Shown: piece by piece, positions 7,494-15,619 of the stretch
Position numbering within the stretch: position 1 is the first letter of the stretch
Layout of the letters: every line of letters starts with the position of its first letter
The notes under the pieces: model-generated
Told to the model about the DNA's origin: nothing
The model's database searches: none
What the model saw: the letters and a program-made list of their open reading frames with translations, nothing else
Assembly (NCBI RefSeq): GCF_002932875.1
Contig: NZ_PSWS01000006.1
Span: forward strand, 1-33,511
Direction: 5' to 3'
Source of the DNA: Rathayibacter tritici
Lineage (GTDB): Bacteria > Actinomycetota > Actinomycetes > Actinomycetales > Microbacteriaceae
Length of the DNA: 33,511 bases
Translations under genes and position numbers: made by a program

Positions 7494-8234
7494 ATGACCG
7501 ACATCCCTCCGACCACACCCGGCACGACGCCTCCGACTACCCCTGGCAGGACGGCTCTCGTCGTCCGAGGGGGCTGGGACGGCCACCAACCGGTCGAGGC
7601 GACCGAGCTATTCCTGCCGTTCCTGCGCGAGCACGGCTACGACGTGCGCGTCGAGGAGTCGACCGCCGTGTACGCCGACGAGGACTACCTGCGGACAGTG
7701 GACCTGATCGTGCAGTCGAACACGATGACCGCCATCCAGTGGGAGGAGTTCCTGGGACTGCGCGCAGCCGTTGAGCGCGGCACCGGCCTCGCCGGCTGGC
7801 ACGGCGGCATCGCCGACTCCTACCGCGACAACTCCGACTACCTCCAGCTGATCGGCGGCCAGTTCGCCTCGCACCCCGGCAAGCACCCGGAGGAGCGCAC
7901 CGGTGAGCAGTCGGACAACGACGTGCCGCACACGATCGAGATGACGGCCCTCGCCGCCGACCACCCCATCACGCACGGCATTTCCGACTTCGAGCTCGTC
8001 ACCGAGCAGTACTGGGTGCTGCACGACGACTACAACGACGTGCTCGCCACGACCACCCAGGCGGTCCGCCCGTGGGACCCGTGGAAGCGCCCGATCACCT
8101 CCCCCGCGATCTGGACCCGCCTCTGGGGCGAGGGCCGCATTTTCGTCTCCACGCCGGGCCACCGCGTCGAGATCCTCCAGGACGAGAACGTCCGCACCAT
8201 CATCGAGAGGGGCATGCTGTGGGCGTCCCGCTGA
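7494..8234 (+). CDS. ThuA-like protein (trehalose-utilisation ThuA domain), module 1
   Basis: 246 residues from ATG 7494, preceded by GAGGA. After a Thr/Pro-rich N-terminal tail (about residues 3-18), the protein has a ThuA/glutamine-amidotransferase-like fold: ALVVRGGWDGHQPVEATELF, GTGLAGWHGGIADSYRDN, GGQFASHPGK and GRIFVSTPGHRVE. The GWHGG segment sits where ThuA proteins carry their conserved histidine. Members are encoded beside oxidoreductases in sugar catabolism (ThuA/ThuB oxidise disaccharides to the 3-keto forms), but the chemistry of ThuA itself is unclear. The gene overlaps the next oxidoreductase gene by 16 nt, indicating one operon under LacI-1 control. Confidence 0.88.
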   Translation: MTDIPPTTPGTTPPTTPGRTALVVRGGWDGHQPVEATELFLPFLREHGYDVRVEESTAVYADEDYLRTVDLIVQSNTMTAIQWEEFLGLRAAVERGTGLAGWHGGIADSYRDNSDYLQLIGGQFASHPGKHPEERTGEQSDNDVPHTIEMTALAADHPITHGISDFELVTEQYWVLHDDYNDVLATTTQAVRPWDPWKRPITSPAIWTRLWGEGRIFVSTPGHRVEILQDENVRTIIERGMLWASR

Positions 8235-9316
8235 GAGTCGGCATCATCGGAGTCGGGAAGATCAGCGAGCAGTACCTCGCGAACCTCCCGACCTTCCCCG
8301 GCCTCCGCCTCGTGGCGGTCGCCGACCTGAACCAGGAGCGCGCGCAGCAGGTTGCCGACGAGCAGGGCATCCGCGCCCTCACCGTCGACGAACTGATCGA
8401 TGATCCCGAGATCGACGCCGTGCTCAACCTCACGATCCCGGCGGCGCACGTCGAGATCGGCACCCGAGCCCTGACGGCGGGCAAGCACGTCTTCGCCGAG
8501 AAGCCGCTCGGCCTGAATCCGGCAGAGGCCGCTCCGATGCTCGACCTCGCCGATGAGCTGGGCCTGCGCTTCGCGAGCGCACCGGACACGGTGCTCGGAA
8601 CGGGCGTGCAGACCGCACGCCGCACTCTCGACTCCGGAGTGATCGGCACGCCGATCGCCGCGCAGGTGCACTGGACCGCGCCGGGACATGAGCGCTGGCA
8701 CCCGGCGCCGGAGTTCTACTATCAGCCGGGCGGCGGGCCACTGCTGGACATGGGTCCCTACTACCTGACGGCGCTCGTGCATTTCTTCGGGCCGGTCGTG
8801 CGCGTCACAGGTCTGGCCACTCGCTCCGATCGCCCGCGCACGATCGAGACCGGACCGAAGGCGGGCACGCCGATCGAGGTCACGATCGATACGCACATCA
8901 CCGCGCTGCTGGAGCACGCGAATGGAGTCGCCTCGACCATCACCGTGAGCTTCGAGGTCTGGCGCAGCCGGGCGCCGAAGTTCGAGGTCTACGGCACAGA
9001 GGGCACCATCTCGGTCCCGGACCCGAACATGTTCTCGGATCCGGTCGAGGTCGCGGTCCGCGACGAGGAATGGCGGGTCGTCCCCGACTCCGCCGGTGTG
9101 ATCGACACCGGGCGCGGAGTGGGGCTGGCCGACCTCGCGGAAGCGATTGTCGAGGACCGGCCGCACCGCTCCTCCGGCCGCGTCGCGCTGCACGTGCTCG
9201 AGATCATGGACGCCGTACTTCGCTCGACCGAGGACAGGGCGGTCGTGGCGATCGAGAGCACCGCCGAGAAGCCCGAGGTGATGCCGTTGCGCGCGGCCGA
9301 CTCGATCGGGGGCTGA
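8219..9316 (+). CDS. Gfo/Idh/MocA-family oxidoreductase, module 1
   Basis: 365 residues from GTG 8219, with GAGAGGGG 7 nt upstream; no in-frame ATG precedes the Rossmann motif. The N-terminal NAD(P)-binding domain has GIIGVGKISEQY and VAVADLNQERAQ, then the family's EKPLG motif (about residues 94-98, with the catalytic-region Lys). The C-terminal alpha/beta domain carries the substrate pocket (PEFYYQPGGGPLLDMGPYYL, with DMGPYYL at the usual His/Asp catalytic region). Family members oxidise sugars, inositols or glycosides at ring hydroxyls, often producing 3-keto-sugars. With ThuA-like and LacI neighbours it probably acts on an imported saccharide. The 16-nt overlap with thuA-like suggests translational coupling. 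Confidence 0.92.
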   Translation: MGVPLRVGIIGVGKISEQYLANLPTFPGLRLVAVADLNQERAQQVADEQGIRALTVDELIDDPEIDAVLNLTIPAAHVEIGTRALTAGKHVFAEKPLGLNPAEAAPMLDLADELGLRFASAPDTVLGTGVQTARRTLDSGVIGTPIAAQVHWTAPGHERWHPAPEFYYQPGGGPLLDMGPYYLTALVHFFGPVVRVTGLATRSDRPRTIETGPKAGTPIEVTIDTHITALLEHANGVASTITVSFEVWRSRAPKFEVYGTEGTISVPDPNMFSDPVEVAVRDEEWRVVPDSAGVIDTGRGVGLADLAEAIVEDRPHRSSGRVALHVLEIMDAVLRSTEDRAVVAIESTAEKPEVMPLRAADSIGG

Positions 9317-9342
9317 CCAACCCCAGCCTGTCCCAAGCCCGT

Positions 9343-9366
9343 CAGGACGGCCGCTCGGCGGTCCTG
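9343..9366 (+). terminator. Hairpin after sugar module 1
   Basis: CAGGACGGCCG (9343-9353) and CGGCGGTCCTG (9356-9366) pair in 10 of 11 positions, 26 bp after the oxidoreductase stop. There is no T-run, so termination is possible but not certain. Confidence 0.4.
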
Positions 9367-9497
9367 GGTCTCTCAAGGGGCGGACAGCGGGCGATCGCCG
9401 CCAGCGCTACGGTCCCCATTCGGGGGCCTTCGGCGGCGCGGAGCGTAGAATCGGACGTCCGACGGTCGTCCGCCGTCGTCGCGTGCGGAGGGGGAAA

Positions 9498-10409
9498 ATG
9501 GCCGTGGCAGTCGGCTTCCGACGGAGCGGGGAGCTTTGCGCCCTCTCGCGACCTCGACTTCGGGCGGTCGGCGCACCGCTGTTCCGCGGCGGTCGCCGCT
9601 CGCGGCTGTCCGGCTGGTTGAGCATGCCCGGCGGCCCGGGCCTGGTCCGCCCCTCCGCGCTCGCCCCGGCCTGGGAGGCGCCCCTTCTCCGGCTGGTGCG
9701 GACAGGGGCACCGGCCTCCGAACTCCACGCGGCGACAGCCGACTCACCCGAGGGCTCGCGCATCGCGGCGGTCATCGAGCTCGTCCGAGACGCCCTGCAC
9801 TCGCCCGACGGCGACCGCGCGCTGCGTCTCACGTGCTGGCTCGTTCGACTGCGCTACGACCCCTCCACCGACTCCTTCCTCCGCCGCTACGGGATCGCAC
9901 TGACCGTCCGCCTGCCCCTCAGCGGTGGCCTCGACGTGGAAGTACCGCTCAATTCCGTCGCCCTGCGCCTGCTCTATGCCGAGCTGATCGCCTCGATGGA
10001 TCACGTCGCTGCTGCTGCGGCGGTCGAGACGCTGGAGCCGTCGACCCTCGCGGCGTCCACGCTCGCCGCGCTCTACTCCGCCCGCCGCCGATGGAACGAT
10101 GTCGTCGAGTTCTCGGCCCCGATCGAGAACGTCGATGCGGCCTGCGCCGCCGTCCTCATTCGCCGCGGCGTCGCCCTGCGGGAACTCGGGATGACCGCGG
10201 GCGCTCTCGAGGCGTTCGACCGCGTCGTGCGCCCGACCGTCACCAGCGCCCGACCCGCCGAGCTCCGTGCGGAGGCGCTGCTCGAGCGGGCGAGCACCCT
10301 CCTCTCGGACGGGCGCCGCACACCGGCTCGCCGTGATCTGGAGCGCGTCCTCACGCACTACCCGGACAGCGCCGAGGCGCAGGACCTCCTGGCGGTCGTG
10401 CAGCACTGA
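9498..10409 (+). CDS. TPR-like helical protein of unknown function
   Basis: 303 residues from ATG 9498, with a strong GGAGGGGG 4-5 nt upstream; a GTG at 9483 is less likely. The first about 80 residues are basic and Gly/Arg-rich. From about residue 90 the protein is Ala/Leu-rich and helical; the last about 110 residues read like tetratricopeptide repeats (CAAVLIRRGVALRELGMTAG followed by ALEAFDRVV, and LLERASTLLSDGRR followed by LERVLTHYPDSAEAQDLL). No enzyme motifs, signal peptide or membrane helix are seen, so a cytoplasmic scaffold or adaptor is likely. A possible -10 TAGAAT lies about 50 bp upstream. The partner is unknown. Confidence 0.7.
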   Translation: MAVAVGFRRSGELCALSRPRLRAVGAPLFRGGRRSRLSGWLSMPGGPGLVRPSALAPAWEAPLLRLVRTGAPASELHAATADSPEGSRIAAVIELVRDALHSPDGDRALRLTCWLVRLRYDPSTDSFLRRYGIALTVRLPLSGGLDVEVPLNSVALRLLYAELIASMDHVAAAAAVETLEPSTLAASTLAALYSARRRWNDVVEFSAPIENVDAACAAVLIRRGVALRELGMTAGALEAFDRVVRPTVTSARPAELRAEALLERASTLLSDGRRTPARRDLERVLTHYPDSAEAQDLLAVVQH

Positions 10410-10432
10410 CGCGGCCCAGCACTGACGCGGCC
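10401..10432. repeat. Perfect 16-bp tandem duplication across a stop codon
   Basis: The unit CAGCACTGACGCGGCC occurs twice head to tail (10401-10416 and 10417-10432). The first copy contains the final codons and TGA of the TPR-like gene; the second repeats them downstream. This looks like a recent slippage event with no effect on the protein. Confidence 0.85.
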
Positions 10433-10439
10433 CGGCGAC

Positions 10440-10514
10440 TCAGCCCTCGGCCTGCGAGGGCTTGTCGGCCTGGTCATCCGGGTCCTCGACCGGGCTCGGG
10501 GTCTGCTCGCTCAT
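10440..10514 (-). CDS. 24-residue acidic peptide, translationally coupled
   Basis: This short frame starts with ATG at 10514, overlapping the stop of the YozE-like gene in an ATGA, and stops at 10440. The overlap and a GAGGGA about 5 nt upstream fit translational coupling. The product is very polar: Ser, Pro, Asp, Glu, Gln and Ala with no hydrophobic segment (it begins MSEQTPSPVEDPDDQ). I do not recognise it. It may be a genuine small protein co-expressed with the YozE-like protein, or a chance frame; coupling favours the former. Confidence 0.4.
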   Translation of the reverse strand: MSEQTPSPVEDPDDQADKPSQAEG

Positions 10515-10753
10515 CGCAGTCCCTCCGGCCGGTCGGACGTGGCGGACGGCTCGGGGTGCGCCTCGAACTCCATCCAGGCGCGGTCCAGGTCGGCCTGGGC
10601 CGACTCGGGCTCGCTGGCGAAATAGCCGTCGTAGATCGCGCGGCCACCGTGCTCGGGCAGGTCGTCGCGGGACCCGAAGGCGTGCGCGAAACGGCCGACC
10701 TCGTCGTCCCTCTTCTGCTGATCCCGCAACCAGGCGGGGAAGGTCTGCGTCAT
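10511..10753 (-). CDS. YozE-like small SANT-like domain protein
   Basis: 80 residues from ATG 10753, with AGAGGT about 7 nt upstream; an ATG 9 nt earlier is possible. The pattern FPAWLRDQQKRDDEVGRFAH, DDLPEHGG, IYDGYF and LDRAWMEFE resembles the small helical YozE/SANT-like proteins of Gram-positive bacteria, whose function is unknown. There is no signal peptide. The stop codon overlaps the start of a 24-residue peptide. A TAGGGG-containing stretch about 30 bp upstream may be the promoter. Confidence 0.65.
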   Translation of the reverse strand: MTQTFPAWLRDQQKRDDEVGRFAHAFGSRDDLPEHGGRAIYDGYFASEPESAQADLDRAWMEFEAHPEPSATSDRPEGLR

Positions 10754-10949
10754 GGGTGACACCTCTCTCTCCTGCCCCTAGCCAATCCCCCACCGCGGAT
10801 CCCGGCAAGCCCTTCCGCCCTGCGCCCTGAGGGGCCAGGCTTCGTGCGCCCTCGTCCGCGCCTCGCCGTCGCCCGGGATCAATCAGCGCCAGCGCCGATC
10901 AGCGTCGGCGCCGTCCCCTACGCTGACGGGCGGAAGAGGAGGTGACGGC

Positions 10950-10985
10950 ATGGTCGAGCTCTCGAGCGACCCGCGCGATGGTTGA
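10950..10985 (+). other. Possible 11-codon leader ORF before the esterase
   Basis: ATG 10950 lies 8 nt after AGAGGAGG, the best ribosome-binding site here. It opens a frame of only 11 residues (MVELSSDPRDG), whose TGA overlaps the esterase ATG at 10978. It may feed ribosomes to the esterase by re-initiation, or mark a small indel. Function is inference. Confidence 0.35.
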
Positions 10986-12411
10986 GGCCGTCGTCTCGGC
11001 CGGGCGGCTGCGCGGGCGGAGGATCGAGACGCCGGACGGGGTCGCGCGCGCCTTCCTCGGCGTGCCCTACGCGGGCGATGCTCCGCGGTTCCGCCCGGCA
11101 CCGCCGGTGCAGCCCTGGAGCGGGCGGCGGGAGGCGAGGGACCCGGGTCCGGCCGCCCCGCAGACCGCGGGCGGGAGCGAGCACGGCTGCCTCACAGTGA
11201 ACGTGTGGACGCCCGAGACCGCGGCGGATCGACCGGTGCTCGTCTGGATCCACGGCGGGCTGCACGTCGCCGGTTCCAACGCCGAGCCCTTCTGCGATGG
11301 AGCGCGCCTGGCCGCCCGGACCGGCACCGTCGTCGTGGCGCTCAACCACCGGCTCGGTGCGCTCGGCTTCCTCACCCTCGATCACCTCCTCGGCGACGAG
11401 TTCCGCGGTTGCGCGAACCTCGGCCTGCACGACACGCTCGCCGCTCTCGCGTGGATCCGCGCCGACATCGCGGCATTCGGAGGAGACGCCGACCGGGTGA
11501 CGCTGGCGGGCCAGTCCGCGGGCGCGACGTCGGCCGCGATGCTGCTCGCGGCACCCCGCAGCGCGGGCCTGTTCACGCGGGCGGTACTGCAGAGCGCGAG
11601 CCCCGAGCGGATCGGGTCGCGGGAGTACGGCGAGGACGTGACCGCCGATCTGCTGGGCCTGCTCGGCGCGGCGCCGGAGCAGCTCCTCGACCTGCCCTGG
11701 CCGCGCCTGATCGAGGCGCAGGACCGCCTGCTCGCCCAGCGCTCGGCGGCGGGTCCGAACACGGTAGCCGTGTTCCGGGCGGCAGTCGACGGCCACCTGC
11801 TGACCCAAGACCCGGTGTCGGCCATCGCCTCGGGGGCCTCGAGCGGAGTGGACCTGATCGTAACGACGAACGTGAACGAGAGCTCCGGCGCCGTCGAGCT
11901 GCGGGCCCCGGACTCCCCCGAGCTACGCGCGCAGCTGGACCGGCACCTCGCCGACGTGCTGCCGGGCGGGGACGCGACCGCCTACCGCGAAGCACTGGCG
12001 GCCGACCTGGGCCGCGCGCCCTCCGACGCCGAGGCTCTGGAGGCCTGCGTCACAGACGAGATCTACCGGCAGCCGAGCCAGCGCCTCCTCGACGCGCGGG
12101 CCGCGGCGACCGGATCGACGCACGCCGCCCTGTTCGCATGGCGCGTCAACGACTCCCGCGGCGCCACCCACTCCCTCGAACTGCCGTTCCTCTTCCGCAG
12201 CCTCGACGCCGCGCGCGCGATGATCGGGCCGGCTCCGCACCGCCTGAGCGAGGAGATCTCGACGCGCTGGGCGGAGTTCGCCGCCACAGGCGACCCGGGC
12301 TGGCCGGAGTACGGGCGAGAGCGCACGACCCTCGTGCTCGATGACCCGCTCCGGATCGTCGACGCGCCCCGCGAGCACCTGCGCCGCCTGGTCGCCGGAC
12401 ACCGGCGCTGA
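10978..12411 (+). CDS. Type-B carboxylesterase
   Basis: 477 residues. The ATG at 10978 is chosen because it starts directly before the conserved entry GRLRGRRIETPDGVARAFLG; a GTG at 10942 has its SD site too close. Type-B esterase landmarks are all visible: VPYA, the CLTVNVWTP strand (EDCLxLN-like), the oxyanion loop IHGG (about residues 91-94), the nucleophile elbow GQSAGA (Ser180), NVNESSGAV at the acid position and the catalytic His in THSLELPFLF near residue 400. There is no signal peptide, so the enzyme is intracellular; likely substrates are carboxyl esters of small acids or xenobiotics. At about 480 residues it is slightly short for the family but complete. A possible -10 TACGCT lies at 10919-10924. 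Confidence 0.92.
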   Translation: MVEAVVSAGRLRGRRIETPDGVARAFLGVPYAGDAPRFRPAPPVQPWSGRREARDPGPAAPQTAGGSEHGCLTVNVWTPETAADRPVLVWIHGGLHVAGSNAEPFCDGARLAARTGTVVVALNHRLGALGFLTLDHLLGDEFRGCANLGLHDTLAALAWIRADIAAFGGDADRVTLAGQSAGATSAAMLLAAPRSAGLFTRAVLQSASPERIGSREYGEDVTADLLGLLGAAPEQLLDLPWPRLIEAQDRLLAQRSAAGPNTVAVFRAAVDGHLLTQDPVSAIASGASSGVDLIVTTNVNESSGAVELRAPDSPELRAQLDRHLADVLPGGDATAYREALAADLGRAPSDAEALEACVTDEIYRQPSQRLLDARAAATGSTHAALFAWRVNDSRGATHSLELPFLFRSLDAARAMIGPAPHRLSEEISTRWAEFAATGDPGWPEYGRERTTLVLDDPLRIVDAPREHLRRLVAGHRR

Positions 12412-12482
12412 GAGGCGCTCACGACGACTCCGGCCTTCGTCGGGCCGCCCGATCCGCCCGGCAACTGGCCCCGACCGAACAG

Positions 12483-12501
12483 TTAGGTTAGGGTAACCTT
12501 C
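12483..12501. promoter_or_regulatory. DtxR/IdeR iron box
   Basis: TTAGGTTAGGGTAACCTTC matches the DtxR/IdeR consensus TTAGGTTAGCCTAACCTAA at 15 of 19 positions, retaining the TTAGGTTAG half and the TAACCT core. It lies 31 bp before the start of an iron-siderophore importer operon. The expected behaviour is repression when Fe(II) is plentiful. Confidence 0.85.
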
Positions 12502-12531
12502 ACAACCCCCTCACCTCTTCGAAGGATCGCC

Positions 12532-13581
12532 GTGCCCGCCACCCGCACCCCTCTCCGCCGCACTGCCGTTGCCTCGCTCGGCCTCGCCGCGCTGCTGCTC
12601 ACCGCCTGCTCGGGAGGAGCCGATGCCGGCTCCGTGGGCACGTCCGAGAGCAGCGCCGCCGTCAGCGGCGAGGGCCTCCCCGTCACCGTCGACCACGCCT
12701 TCGGCAGCACCACCGTCGAGTCGGCCGACCGCGTCGTCGCGACGAGCTGGACGAACCAGGACGTCGCGCTCGCGCTGGGAGTGACCCCGGTCGGCTTCAC
12801 GCGCGCGTCCTACGGCGATGAGGACGGTGACGGCCTGCTCGCGTGGACGAAGCAGGCGCTCGACGAGTCCGGCGCCGCGACTCCGACCCTGTTCGACGAG
12901 ACGGACGGCGTGCCCTTCGAGTCGATCTCGGACCTTCGCCCGACCGTGATCCTCTCGGCCTACTCCGGCATCACCCGGCAGGACTACGACACCCTCAGCC
13001 AGATCGCCCCCACCGTCGCATATCCGGGCCTGGCCTGGGGCACCACCTGGCAGGACTCCGCGAAGCTCGACGGCGCCGCTCTCGGGCTCGAGGACGAGGC
13101 CGTCGCGAAGGTCGGCGAGGTGGAGAGCGCGATCACGCAGACCACCGCGTCGTATCCGCAGCTCGCGGGCACCACATTCCTCTACGGCTGGTACGACCCG
13201 ACCGACGCGAGCACCTTCACCTACTACACACCGAACGACGCGCGAGTGACGTTCGTCGAGGACCTCGGGCTCGATGTCGCCCCCAGCGTCACCGAGCTCT
13301 CCGGCGACTCCGAGGCGTTCAGCGGCACCATCAGCTCCGAGAACGCCGACCAGCTCGACGCCGACGTGCTCGTCGTCTACGGCGACGACACCACCCTCGC
13401 CGCCCTGCAGGCCGACCCGCTGCTCTCGAAGATCCCCGCCGTCGCGCGCGGCTCCGTCTACGTGCTGAAGGACGGCTCCTCCGCCGCGATGGCCACCTCC
13501 TCGCCCAACCTGCTCAGCATCCCGTGGGTGCTCGAGGAGTACACCGCCGGCCTCGCCGCGGCCGCCGACAAGGTGTCGTGA
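12532..13581 (+). CDS. Iron-siderophore ABC transporter, substrate-binding lipoprotein
   Basis: 349 residues from GTG 12532, with GAAGGA upstream. The N-terminal signal ends in a lipobox (LLLTAC, Cys26), so the mature protein is a lipid-anchored surface receptor. The rest fits the type III binding-protein fold (FepB/FhuD-like): ADRVVATSWTNQDVALALGV, SISDLRPTVILSAYSGITRQ, LDADVLVVYGDD, then PAVARGSVYVLKDG near the end. These proteins capture ferric siderophores or haem and hand them to a FecCD-type permease pair. The iron box directly upstream and the three transporter genes downstream support this. The stop overlaps the next start (GTGA). Confidence 0.93.
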   Translation: MPATRTPLRRTAVASLGLAALLLTACSGGADAGSVGTSESSAAVSGEGLPVTVDHAFGSTTVESADRVVATSWTNQDVALALGVTPVGFTRASYGDEDGDGLLAWTKQALDESGAATPTLFDETDGVPFESISDLRPTVILSAYSGITRQDYDTLSQIAPTVAYPGLAWGTTWQDSAKLDGAALGLEDEAVAKVGEVESAITQTTASYPQLAGTTFLYGWYDPTDASTFTYYTPNDARVTFVEDLGLDVAPSVTELSGDSEAFSGTISSENADQLDADVLVVYGDDTTLAALQADPLLSKIPAVARGSVYVLKDGSSAAMATSSPNLLSIPWVLEEYTAGLAAAADKVS

Positions 13582-14582
13582 CCCGCACCGCACCATCCCG
13601 GGAGCTGCTGATCGCGCTCGCGGTGATAGGCCTCGCCGTCGCGTCGGTCCTCTCGCTCGTGTACGGCTCGCGTGAGATCCCGCTGGCCGAGGTCTGGCCG
13701 GCGCTGACCTCGCCCGATCCGGAGTCGATCGTCGACGCGGCGGTGCAGGGGCGGGTGCCGCGGACGATCCTCGCGATCCTGGTCGGCGCAGCTCTCGGGC
13801 TCGCGGGCGCCGTGATGCAGGGCCTCACCCGCAATCCGCTGGCCGACCCGGGCATCCTGGGCCTGAACTCCGGCGCCTCGCTCGCGGTGGTCCTGGGGAT
13901 CGCCGGGGTCGGCGCGACGAGCCTGCCGCAGTTCATCTGGCTCGCGTTCCTCGGGGCGGCGGCCGCCGGAGCGTTCGTCTACGCGGTCGCCTCGCTCGGC
14001 CGCGAGGGCGCCACTGCGCTCAAGCTCGCCCTCGCCGGAGCCGCGACCGCCGCCGCGCTCACCTCGCTGATCAGCGCCGTCCTGCTCACGCAGGAGACGA
14101 CGCTGAACCGTTTCCGCTTCTGGCAGGTCGGCGGAGTCGGCGGCGCCGAGACCGCGAGCATCCTGCAGGTCCTGCCGTTCCTGGCGGTCGGAGCCGTGCT
14201 GGCCCTGTCGAGCGCGCGGGGGCTCGACGCGCTGGCGCTCGGCGACGACCTGGCGACCGGCCTCGGCCGGCGCGTCGGGCGCATCCGCCTGGTCGCGGGG
14301 CTGGCCGCGGTGCTGCTGTGCGGAGCCGCGACCGCGATTGCCGGCCCGATCGGCTTCGTCGGCCTGGTCGTCCCGCACCTCGCCCGCCGCGTCACCGGCC
14401 CGGCGCACGCCTGGCTGCTGCCCTCCTCCGCTCTGCTCGGCGCCCTGCTGCTGCTCGTCGCCGACGTGGTCGGGCGTGTGATCGCCCGGCCGAGCGACGT
14501 CGAGGTCGGCATCGTCACCGCGCTGATCGGCGCCCCGGTGCTGATCGCGATCGTGCGTCGCTCAAGGGTGCGGGCGCTGTGA
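13578..14582 (+). CDS. FecCD-family iron-siderophore permease (first subunit)
   Basis: 334 residues from GTG 13578, overlapping the binding-protein stop by 4 nt. It is highly hydrophobic with about nine to ten membrane helices. FecCD signatures include GRVPRTILAILVGAALGLAG, AVMQGLTRNPLADPGILGLN and, near the C-terminus, AGPIGFVGLVVPHLARRV. LGLNSGASLAVVLGI is typical of the family. It should pair with the next permease to form the BtuCD-like heterodimeric channel moving ferric siderophore across the membrane. No biosynthetic siderophore genes are in the window, so it may take up exogenous siderophores. Confidence 0.94.
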   Translation: MTRTAPSRELLIALAVIGLAVASVLSLVYGSREIPLAEVWPALTSPDPESIVDAAVQGRVPRTILAILVGAALGLAGAVMQGLTRNPLADPGILGLNSGASLAVVLGIAGVGATSLPQFIWLAFLGAAAAGAFVYAVASLGREGATALKLALAGAATAAALTSLISAVLLTQETTLNRFRFWQVGGVGGAETASILQVLPFLAVGAVLALSSARGLDALALGDDLATGLGRRVGRIRLVAGLAAVLLCGAATAIAGPIGFVGLVVPHLARRVTGPAHAWLLPSSALLGALLLLVADVVGRVIARPSDVEVGIVTALIGAPVLIAIVRRSRVRAL

Positions 14583-15619
14583 GCGTAGTCGCGATCGCTG
14601 CCGGCCGCAGTGTGCGCCACCGACGCACGCTGCTCGGCTGCGCGGTCCTCCTCGTGCTCGCGCTGGCGCTCGTCGTCGTCTCGCTCACGGTCGGCAGCAC
14701 CGTCTACTCGGTGCCGCAGGTCGTTCGCGTGATCCTCGGGGAGACGGTGCCGGGTGCTTCCTTCACCGTCGGCACGCTGCGGCTGCCGCGCACGATCACC
14801 GCAGTCCTGGTGGGTGTCGGCTTCGGGATGGGGGGTGTGATCTTCCAGACGATGCTGCGCAACGCCCTCGCCAGCCCCGACATCATCGGCATCACCTCGG
14901 GCGCGAGCGCCGCGGCCGTGGTGGCGATCGCCTTTTTCGGGCTCTCCGGAGGCGCGGTCTCGGTGCTCGCGGTCGCGGCCGGGCTCGCGACGGCGCTGCT
15001 CATCGCGGGGCTGGCGGAGGGCGGCGGAGTGATCGGGGCGCGGCTGATCCTGATCGGCATCGGCGTCGCGGCGATGTTCCAGAGCGTGATCGCCTACGTG
15101 CAGACCCGCGCCGACGTCGAGGACGTCCAGGAGTCGCTGCGCTGGTTGACCGGCAGCCTGAACTCCGCGGCATGGCCGTCCGTCCCCCCTCTCGCGCTGG
15201 CGATGCTCGTGCTGGTGCCGCTGGCGCTGCTGCTCTCGGGGCGGCTCGGCGTGTTGCAGCTCGGCGACGAGTCGGCGACCGCGCTGGGGCTCGACGTGCG
15301 GCGCAGCCGGCTGGCTCTGCTCGCGGTCGGCGTGGGGCTCGTGGCCGTCGCAACCGCCGCCACCGGTCCGATCGCGTTCGTCGCGTTCGTCTCGGGGCCG
15401 ATCGCGCGGCGGATCCTGCCGAGCGCGCGCACGCTGCTGATCCCCTCCGCCCTCGTCGGCGTGGTCGTGGTGCTCGCCGCCGATCTGCTCGCCCAGTACG
15501 TCGTCGGCGCGCTGTTCTCGGGCGCGCGCTTCCCCGTCGGAGTCGTCACCGGCGCGCTCGGCGCGCCCTTCCTGCTCTGGCTCCTCGCCCGCCGTAACCG
15601 CTCAGGAGGCTCCCTGTGA
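14579..15619 (+). CDS. FecCD-family iron-siderophore permease (second subunit)
   Basis: 346 residues from GTG 14579, again overlapping the previous stop by 4 nt (GTGA). Multiple membrane helices carry the family motifs LRLPRTITAVLVGVGFGMGG, MLRNALASPDIIGITSGASA and TGPIAFVAFVSGPIARRI. RYLTG-like LRWLTGSLNSAAWPSV, where FecCD proteins contact the binding protein, is also present. It is diverged from the first permease, as expected for a heterodimer rather than a recent duplicate. Confidence 0.94.
   Translation: MSVVAIAAGRSVRHRRTLLGCAVLLVLALALVVVSLTVGSTVYSVPQVVRVILGETVPGASFTVGTLRLPRTITAVLVGVGFGMGGVIFQTMLRNALASPDIIGITSGASAAAVVAIAFFGLSGGAVSVLAVAAGLATALLIAGLAEGGGVIGARLILIGIGVAAMFQSVIAYVQTRADVEDVQESLRWLTGSLNSAAWPSVPPLALAMLVLVPLALLLSGRLGVLQLGDESATALGLDVRRSRLALLAVGVGLVAVATAATGPIAFVAFVSGPIARRILPSARTLLIPSALVGVVVVLAADLLAQYVVGALFSGARFPVGVVTGALGAPFLLWLLARRNRSGGSL

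Noticed and set aside
11205-12344. 380-residue Arg-rich frame on the plus strand inside the esterase gene
   Set aside because: A shadow frame of the esterase in GC-rich DNA; its composition is a frame-shifted translation and all esterase motifs lie in the other frame.
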